Source: Fimenecus sp045655645 (GTDB lineage Bacteria > Bacillota > Clostridia > Oscillospirales > Acutalibacteraceae). From it: a stretch of 64,000 bases of DNA. Numbering within the stretch: position 1 is the first letter of the stretch; every line of letters starts with the position of its first letter. Positions 59,944-64,000 of the stretch are shown here, one piece after another. A program made the position numbers and the translations under genes. The stretch spans positions 1 to 64,000 of the forward strand of contig JAZOPS010000042.1 of the NCBI GenBank assembly GCA_045655645.1, written 5' to 3'. Below the pieces are notes generated by a model, which saw only the letters and a program-made list of their open reading frames with translations, was not told the origin of the DNA and made no database searches.

Positions 59944-60372
59944 TCCTGCTATTAAGTTTTCAAACACAAAATGTGTACGCAATATAATTGCCTGGCAAGA
60001 GTTGTCATAATCTGTGTTATAACAGACTGCTTTTGAAATAGTGTATGTTGATGAGAACAATAAATATGTTGCAATTCGGTCAAAAATTTTGTGTCCCTCA
60101 CTTCCACCCTTGGAATATGGCAAATATATATCGGCACTTAAGGTCGTGCTCATATTTCGTGAATTGAGTTTAACAAGCTGACCATTTTCAAGAGTGGTTG
60201 AAACCTTATCACCAATTTCACAATGTTTAATGGAAATTGCTACAATGGGGTCTGTGAGGGGCGTTGGTTTGATTTCGTTTTCGTAGGCGACAACAAAAAT
60301 AAGGTCGTTGAATTGACTCTCTGCCCCTAAAATATTAACAATTTTTTTCGCTAAAAGTCCGTTTATTGTCAT
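59941..60372 (-). CDS. Phage protein, tail terminator/completion-like
   Basis: A 143-residue protein at the downstream end of the head gene cluster. Its position (fourth gene after the capsid-connector series), length and beta-rich layout fit the tail-terminator or tail-completion class of siphophages, but there is no clear motif. It overlaps the stopper-like gene by four bases. No tail-tube, tape-measure or baseplate gene follows; the frame ends at the terminator that also serves the host transporter gene. Confidence 0.55.
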   Translation of the reverse strand: MTINGLLAKKIVNILGAESQFNDLIFVVAYENEIKPTPLTDPIVAISIKHCEIGDKVSTTLENGQLVKLNSRNMSTTLSADIYLPYSKGGSEGHKIFDRIATYLLFSSTYTISKAVCYNTDYDNSCQAIILRTHFVFENLIAG

Positions 60373-60710
60373 ACTTTATCCTCCGTTGTTTTCCTTATAA
60401 TTGCCCAGATATAGACAATTTCATTTTTGAATGTTACCTTTTCTGCTCGGTCAATTATATAAGAGTTGTTATCTGCGTCATAAATTCTGTAAGAAGAATT
60501 GAACTTTGTAAGGTCGTGCCCTCTTGGACCTATATACAGATAAACATCTTGAGTGTTTTTACCGATTGGTGTAACATCACCTGTCATATAAAGTTTGTTT
60601 TTATATCGAAGTGGTTGAATGAATGTGTTAAAAGTAGGAGAAACCCATCCTTCTTGATTTTCAACATGAACAGACATACCGAATTTTTGAATAATTCTAT
60701 CTATATTCAA
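60369..60710 (-). CDS. Phage head-tail joining (stopper-like) protein
   Basis: A 113-residue protein with mostly beta segments (MSVHVENQEGWVSP, KLYMTGDVTPIGKN, VYLYIGPRGHDL, YRIYDADNN). Size and place fit the head-closure/stopper class (gp16 or HK97 gp7-like). This is an assignment by context, not by motif. It overlaps both neighbours by four bases, as phage morphogenesis genes commonly do. Confidence 0.55.
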   Translation of the reverse strand: MNIDRIIQKFGMSVHVENQEGWVSPTFNTFIQPLRYKNKLYMTGDVTPIGKNTQDVYLYIGPRGHDLTKFNSSYRIYDADNNSYIIDRAEKVTFKNEIVYIWAIIRKTTEDKV

Positions 60711-61078
60711 ACTTCCACCGCCTCGAAAACAAAGTCAATATCTGTGAGATATGGTGCTGCTGAAACAAGTGCTTCGTTTTTGAATTTCACAGCATTTTCA
60801 ATTCTTGACTGATGATTTTGCGTAACGGTTACATCACCTGCTTTGAAAGATGAAAAATCTTCAGCGGTGCTATTGATAAGTAGAAAGTTGTAAAGAGCAA
60901 TACTGGCACAAACCATAATTATAGTAGGATGATTTGAATATTCTTGGCCTTTGAGTCTTTGCTCTATTTGTTGACAAGCAGCAGTACAAAAAGATTGGAT
61001 TTTATCAAGCTCATCGTCAGATAATAAGCCTAAACTTGTTATTATATTAATAACAGAATCATGATTAATCAAGCTCAT
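60707..61078 (-). CDS. Phage head-tail connector (gp6-like) protein
   Basis: The 123-residue protein is helical, with SLGLLSDDELDKIQSFCTAA and CASIALYNFLLIN, matching the gp6-like head-tail connector family that forms the ring under the portal. The frame is open to 61210 inside the capsid gene, but ATG 61078, immediately after AAAGAGGTG, removes that overlap; a TTG six bases on is possible. It lies just after the capsid gene, the standard place. Confidence 0.65.
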   Translation of the reverse strand: MSLINHDSVINIITSLGLLSDDELDKIQSFCTAACQQIEQRLKGQEYSNHPTIIMVCASIALYNFLLINSTAEDFSSFKAGDVTVTQNHQSRIENAVKFKNEALVSAAPYLTDIDFVFEAVEV

Positions 61079-61091
61079 CACCTCTTTAAAA

Positions 61092-62096
61092 TTAGAGAGC
61101 CATATATTTTGCTGCGTCATTAAAGATTTTAGCAAAGCCTGAAATCTGTGAGATTGTTGTACGCTCAAGCTGACGGTCAATGAGTTTGTCATATTCTGTC
61201 TGAATATCACCAGCAGTTACCATTTCAAGTGCATAGTTTTTATCGAGACCAATAATCTCACGGCTAAGATGGTCTGTAACCAAAACTTTTGCACCAAAAG
61301 GTGTAATCATTGAGCCACTACCATGGAAATTAAGACCTGCATGAGCATCTTTGAATTCAGGAATCGTTAAAACTGCAGGAGCATAATTTTTTGGTAAAAG
61401 AATTGTGTTCAATTGGTAAGGCGATAAGAGATTCCAAAGATTAAGGAAGTCTGAATATTCCAAATCATCCGAACTTTTTGGATTGAAAGATTCTGCCTCA
61501 TTTTCATTGCCGTCACCTACAATAATAACATCAATTGCATTTTTAAATTGCGAACGAGCAATATGTGCACCAATCTGACGAAGTGTAACTGTGAAAAGGT
61601 CAAGTTTCTGAAAACGAATTGCTTCATAAGAAGCAACAAGCATTCTGCCATGCTTCTTAAGAGTAACAAGGTTTTCCTGTGTGGTTACAACAGTTTCAGG
61701 GATTGCTGCGCCTTCGGCAACTTCTGCAAGAGTTTTGTCTTCTTCAGTTGGAATTGAAGTGATAGTTCTGTAATCAAGACCATTAATATTAGTCTTTGTA
61801 GCAATAAGATGGTCAACAATATTAGCACTTTCAACACCCTGACGAACAGCACGAGAGATGTATTCAGGGAAAAGTGCTGCAGAATCAGTTGTCGCAAAGA
61901 ATTTGTCGATTGTGTCGCTGTTTGTTCCCTTGATTTTGATGTCAAAACGCTTTAATTGGCGTTCAAATGCATCAAGACCTTCAAGTGAAGTGCCTTTATA
62001 GTTTTCTGATGGGTCAATGCTTTCAAGTTCATTAAGAAAGCCTTTAGATGTGTGGTAAAGTCCTTTATCAAGTTTAATTGTTTCAAAATTAGCCAT
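61092..62096 (-). CDS. Phage major capsid protein (HK97 fold)
   Basis: A 334-residue protein with layout of HK97-fold capsids: a charged N-terminal arm (residues ~1-75), FATTDSAALFPEYISRAVRQG, the central beta core (RTITSIPTEEDKTLAEVAEG, TLKKHGRMLVASYEAIRF) and VLVTDHLSREIIGLDKNYALEM. The last segment resembles the A-domain loop of phage capsids. It follows the protease gene by 11 bases with an AGGAGG site upstream. No host homologue (encapsulin cargo genes) is nearby. Confidence 0.88.
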   Translation of the reverse strand: MANFETIKLDKGLYHTSKGFLNELESIDPSENYKGTSLEGLDAFERQLKRFDIKIKGTNSDTIDKFFATTDSAALFPEYISRAVRQGVESANIVDHLIATKTNINGLDYRTITSIPTEEDKTLAEVAEGAAIPETVVTTQENLVTLKKHGRMLVASYEAIRFQKLDLFTVTLRQIGAHIARSQFKNAIDVIIVGDGNENEAESFNPKSSDDLEYSDFLNLWNLLSPYQLNTILLPKNYAPAVLTIPEFKDAHAGLNFHGSGSMITPFGAKVLVTDHLSREIIGLDKNYALEMVTAGDIQTEYDKLIDRQLERTTISQISGFAKIFNDAAKYMAL

Positions 62097-62107
62097 TATA
62101 TAACCTC

Positions 62108-62449
62108 CTAAAATTTAAACTGACTGTTCTGATTGTCTTCTGTTTTTTCTTCTGTATAGAGTTGAGATGTTGGGATAATCTTTGAACTTTCTTTTTTGAG
62201 CGCTTTGCAAAGATTATGGAGTTCTGTAGAAGAAAGAGTGTTAACTATTTCGTCAACACATTCTCGATTTAATGATGGCAATGCAAGGGCAAATCCCTTT
62301 TTTGCCGAGTCTTCAAGGGTCGCACGGTATTTTTCGCCGTCAGCACCCTTTGCTTCAAGAGAATCAATATAATTCGAAAGTTTTTTGAGTTCAGAACTTT
62401 TTAATGTGACCTGATTCTCTTCCTTGATTGATTTTAAAATATTTTCCAT
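62108..62449 (-). CDS. Possible nested scaffold protein from an internal start
   Basis: Within the protease frame, ATG 62449 is preceded by AAGGAG (62461-62456) with a six-base spacer. Initiation there would give a separate 113-residue, helical, charged protein made of the C-terminal region (MENILKSIKEENQ to the end). Lambda C/Nu3 uses such an in-frame nested scaffold. The site arises from Lys-Glu codons, so chance cannot be excluded. Confidence 0.4.
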   Translation of the reverse strand: MENILKSIKEENQVTLKSSELKKLSNYIDSLEAKGADGEKYRATLEDSAKKGFALALPSLNRECVDEIVNTLSSTELHNLCKALKKESSKIIPTSQLYTEEKTEDNQNSQFKF

Positions 62450-63058
62450 AGATTTCTCCTTATCATAAGCCTTTGTAACACCTGCTTTTATTTGTGCAGG
62501 CACTGCAACAAAAGACCATTCATAAGCATCAGTGATGTCGTCGATTGTTTTTACACATTTTTTGCCGTTGTATTTGCGACCTGCAATGTGATTGCAATGG
62601 GATTCTCCACAGATTGAGCAAATTCTTGAAGACGAAGAACAACTGATGCTAATTTCTTTTTTGATTCCACTTTCAATATCGCGGATAAGTGCATCATTTT
62701 TGTCGCTTCTTACCGTATAGCACCATGCTTTTAAATATGTGTATGGCTTGCCGTCAACAGTTTTCTTTGAAGAATCTGTGAAAAGCCCTGTCTTGTAAGT
62801 TCTGCAAGATTGGTCTTCACTTTTCATACTGTGATTTAGAATTCCTGTCTTACCCACAAAAAGTTTTTCAAGTGTTTTAAGTGCGTCTTCGCTGAAACGC
62901 TCAAAATCACGGTCAATGTCGTTGTCACAGAGAATTACGCTGAATGAGAAAACTTCATCCTTTGAGAGTTCTCGCAAAGCAAAACTATTTATGAGTGTCA
63001 TGTCGTCATCACTGATGGCATTGATTGTATTTGTAGATGAGTGACTTTTCTTAATCAT
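62108..63058 (-). CDS. Phage prohead protease with C-terminal scaffold region
   Basis: A 316-residue protein. Residues ~25-200 form a prohead-protease-like domain (FSFSVILCDNDIDRDFERFSE, GKTGILNHSMKSED, WSFVAVPAQ), with a cysteine/histidine cluster CSICGESHCNHIAG that may bind zinc. Residues ~205-316 are helical and charged, like a capsid scaffold. The frame is open to GTG 63067, but ATG 63058 follows GGGAGG by eight bases. It overlaps the portal end by eight bases. A second, internal start is likely at 62449. Confidence 0.75.
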   Translation of the reverse strand: MIKKSHSSTNTINAISDDDMTLINSFALRELSKDEVFSFSVILCDNDIDRDFERFSEDALKTLEKLFVGKTGILNHSMKSEDQSCRTYKTGLFTDSSKKTVDGKPYTYLKAWCYTVRSDKNDALIRDIESGIKKEISISCSSSSRICSICGESHCNHIAGRKYNGKKCVKTIDDITDAYEWSFVAVPAQIKAGVTKAYDKEKSMENILKSIKEENQVTLKSSELKKLSNYIDSLEAKGADGEKYRATLEDSAKKGFALALPSLNRECVDEIVNTLSSTELHNLCKALKKESSKIIPTSQLYTEEKTEDNQNSQFKF

Positions 63059-64000
63059 CACTTTCACCTCCCGAAATTAAACTTTGAGCCTGAGCATTAT
63101 AAAGATTTGCTTTTGCAAGTTCCACCGTGTCCTGAAGAGTGACTTCGTTCCAAATGACACTAACGCCACTGCTGTTGCCCAAGAGTCTGAGATAAAGAGA
63201 ACAGATTTTTTCAATAACGGGTGTGAGAATGCGACGATAAGCCTGAATTTCTGTTGTTAGTGCATCTGCTTGTTGAGATGACATTCTCTCTGTTGTTGAC
63301 CAAGAAAGTCCCAACATAAAAGGTGGAATAGAAAGTTTTGCAACTATCTGCTCAAGCATCTGTCTTACGGGTATTTCACTGTTGAGTATCTGATTATCAG
63401 CACCGATTACTTTGATTTGCACATCACCAATTGCCACAAAGTCTTTGACTGAGCCAGATTCCATAGCACTTGCCCATTCGCTTGCAATTTGTTGTGCACG
63501 CTCTTTTGCATAAGCACGGTCAAGCATATCTGAACCGGGGTTATATGTAACCGCAAAGCGAAGATTGCCTGCTCTTTCCCAATTTTGTCCGATTGAGTCA
63601 TAAATTTTCATAAGTATAGATGACACAAATGGCAGACTTTTTAGAATTGAGTTTCCAACAAGTGTGCCCGGCTCTGAATTGAGAGTAGAATACATCACAA
63701 GTTCTTGATAAGGAACGGGTGTACCGTCAAATGCATCTGGCTTGCAAAGTAAAATCTCATTGAAATTTTTAGGATTTCGTTTAAGTGAAATATCTCTTAT
63801 CGGCACATTGTAAAGGGAGTCGATATTGTAACCATCAGTAATGATTTCACCTGCTGCTGTGCCATAAGTGAGCAGTTGCTCAAAATAAAGGTCAATGAAT
63901 TGTTGAAGTCCTTTACCCGCAACACCCGTATTGACGTTTTTAACAAAGTGGTCAAGTTGCGCTTGATTTCTTTCGTTGTTTGACTTTACTGTAAATCCAC
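63051..64000 (-). CDS. Phage portal protein, C-terminal part
   Basis: The frame is open to the right edge of the window, so the N-terminus is missing. The visible ~315 residues show portal features: GLQQFIDLYFEQLLTYGTAA, a wing region, MSSQQADALTTEIQAYRRIL and PVIEKICSLYLRLLG near the end. The portal is the dodecameric ring through which DNA is packaged. GTG 63806 was considered as start, but the upstream sequence continues in frame as sensible protein. Terminase genes would be expected beyond 64000. Confidence 0.85.
   Translation of the reverse strand, partial: GFTVKSNNERNQAQLDHFVKNVNTGVAGKGLQQFIDLYFEQLLTYGTAAGEIITDGYNIDSLYNVPIRDISLKRNPKNFNEILLCKPDAFDGTPVPYQELVMYSTLNSEPGTLVGNSILKSLPFVSSILMKIYDSIGQNWERAGNLRFAVTYNPGSDMLDRAYAKERAQQIASEWASAMESGSVKDFVAIGDVQIKVIGADNQILNSEIPVRQMLEQIVAKLSIPPFMLGLSWSTTERMSSQQADALTTEIQAYRRILTPVIEKICSLYLRLLGNSSGVSVIWNEVTLQDTVELAKANLYNAQAQSLISGGESDD

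Noticed and set aside
58179..59945. tRNA-Thr(GGT) as the attachment site of the phage module
   Set aside because: The tRNA is intact and 1.7 kb away, with a host transporter gene between, and no copy of its 3' end is seen near 59890-59945.
61079..61210. Upstream extension of the head-tail connector into the capsid gene
   Set aside because: The extra residues do not look like the family, and the frame overlaps the conserved capsid end; ATG 61078 has a ribosome-binding site.
61092..62096. Capsid protein as an encapsulin
   Set aside because: Portal, protease, connector and stopper-like genes flank it in phage order, and no cargo enzyme is nearby.

Overview
The window looks like a chromosomal segment of a low-GC, spore-forming, anaerobic gut Clostridium relative, most likely Oscillospiraceae/Ruminococcaceae-like. 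The evidence is Firmicute gene order (rnc, radical SAM gene, smc, ftsY; nadD-yqeK-rsfS; dprA-topA-trmFO), the sporulation cluster yabP-yabQ-divIC-yabR, many plant-polysaccharide glycosidases with GPH-type sugar transporters, and AT-rich DNA with sigma-A promoters at 17-bp spacing. The species cannot be fixed from the sequence alone. No gene-free stretch exceeds about 250 bases.

Layout. 1-17,150 is a dense housekeeping block on the plus strand: the end of rplT, a TrmH-family methyltransferase, dprA, topA, trmFO, rnc, a radical SAM gene, smc, ftsY, rdgB, yhbY, nadD, yqeK, rsfS and leuS. Most of these genes overlap or are a few bases apart. 17,200-24,900 holds an RlmA-like methyltransferase, a cyclase, a split chromate transporter, RlmD, a GPH transporter, a secreted purple-acid-phosphatase-like enzyme and an FMN-binding protein. 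24,930-28,230 is a minus-strand operon (small unknown protein, second RlmD paralogue, GH35 beta-galactosidase). 28,375-32,300 carries a CapD/FlaA1-type sugar-nucleotide enzyme, ilvE, tRNA-Thr(CGT) on the minus strand and an SDR reductase. 32,360-35,300 (minus) has a D,D-carboxypeptidase and a beta-lactamase-fold serine hydrolase.

36,191-41,530 is the most unusual region. One uninterrupted frame encodes a complete MurE-type Mur ligase fused to a complete ArgB-type N-acetylglutamate kinase. It is followed, translationally coupled, by a small one-TM protein and a GPH transporter, then a metallophosphoesterase. 41,565-45,970 holds an orphan HATPase protein, gap and a circularly permuted GH3 beta-glucosidase. 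46,064-49,223 holds the sporulation/division cluster, a fumarase alpha subunit with no beta subunit beside it, and hpf. 49,273-53,555 encodes a GH30 glycosidase and a large surface protein (BspA-like LRR, CUB-like domain, LRR, cell-wall repeats). 53,803-59,889 holds an RNA methyltransferase, a lipid kinase, two tandem acyltransferases (minus), tRNA-Thr(GGT) and a third MFS/GPH transporter.

59,941-64,000 (minus, running off the window) is a phage head module: portal, prohead protease with a probable nested scaffold, major capsid protein, head-tail connector, stopper-like and tail-terminator-like proteins. It stops abruptly at a host terminator with no tail genes. That fits a decayed prophage or a capsid-forming, tail-stealing satellite.
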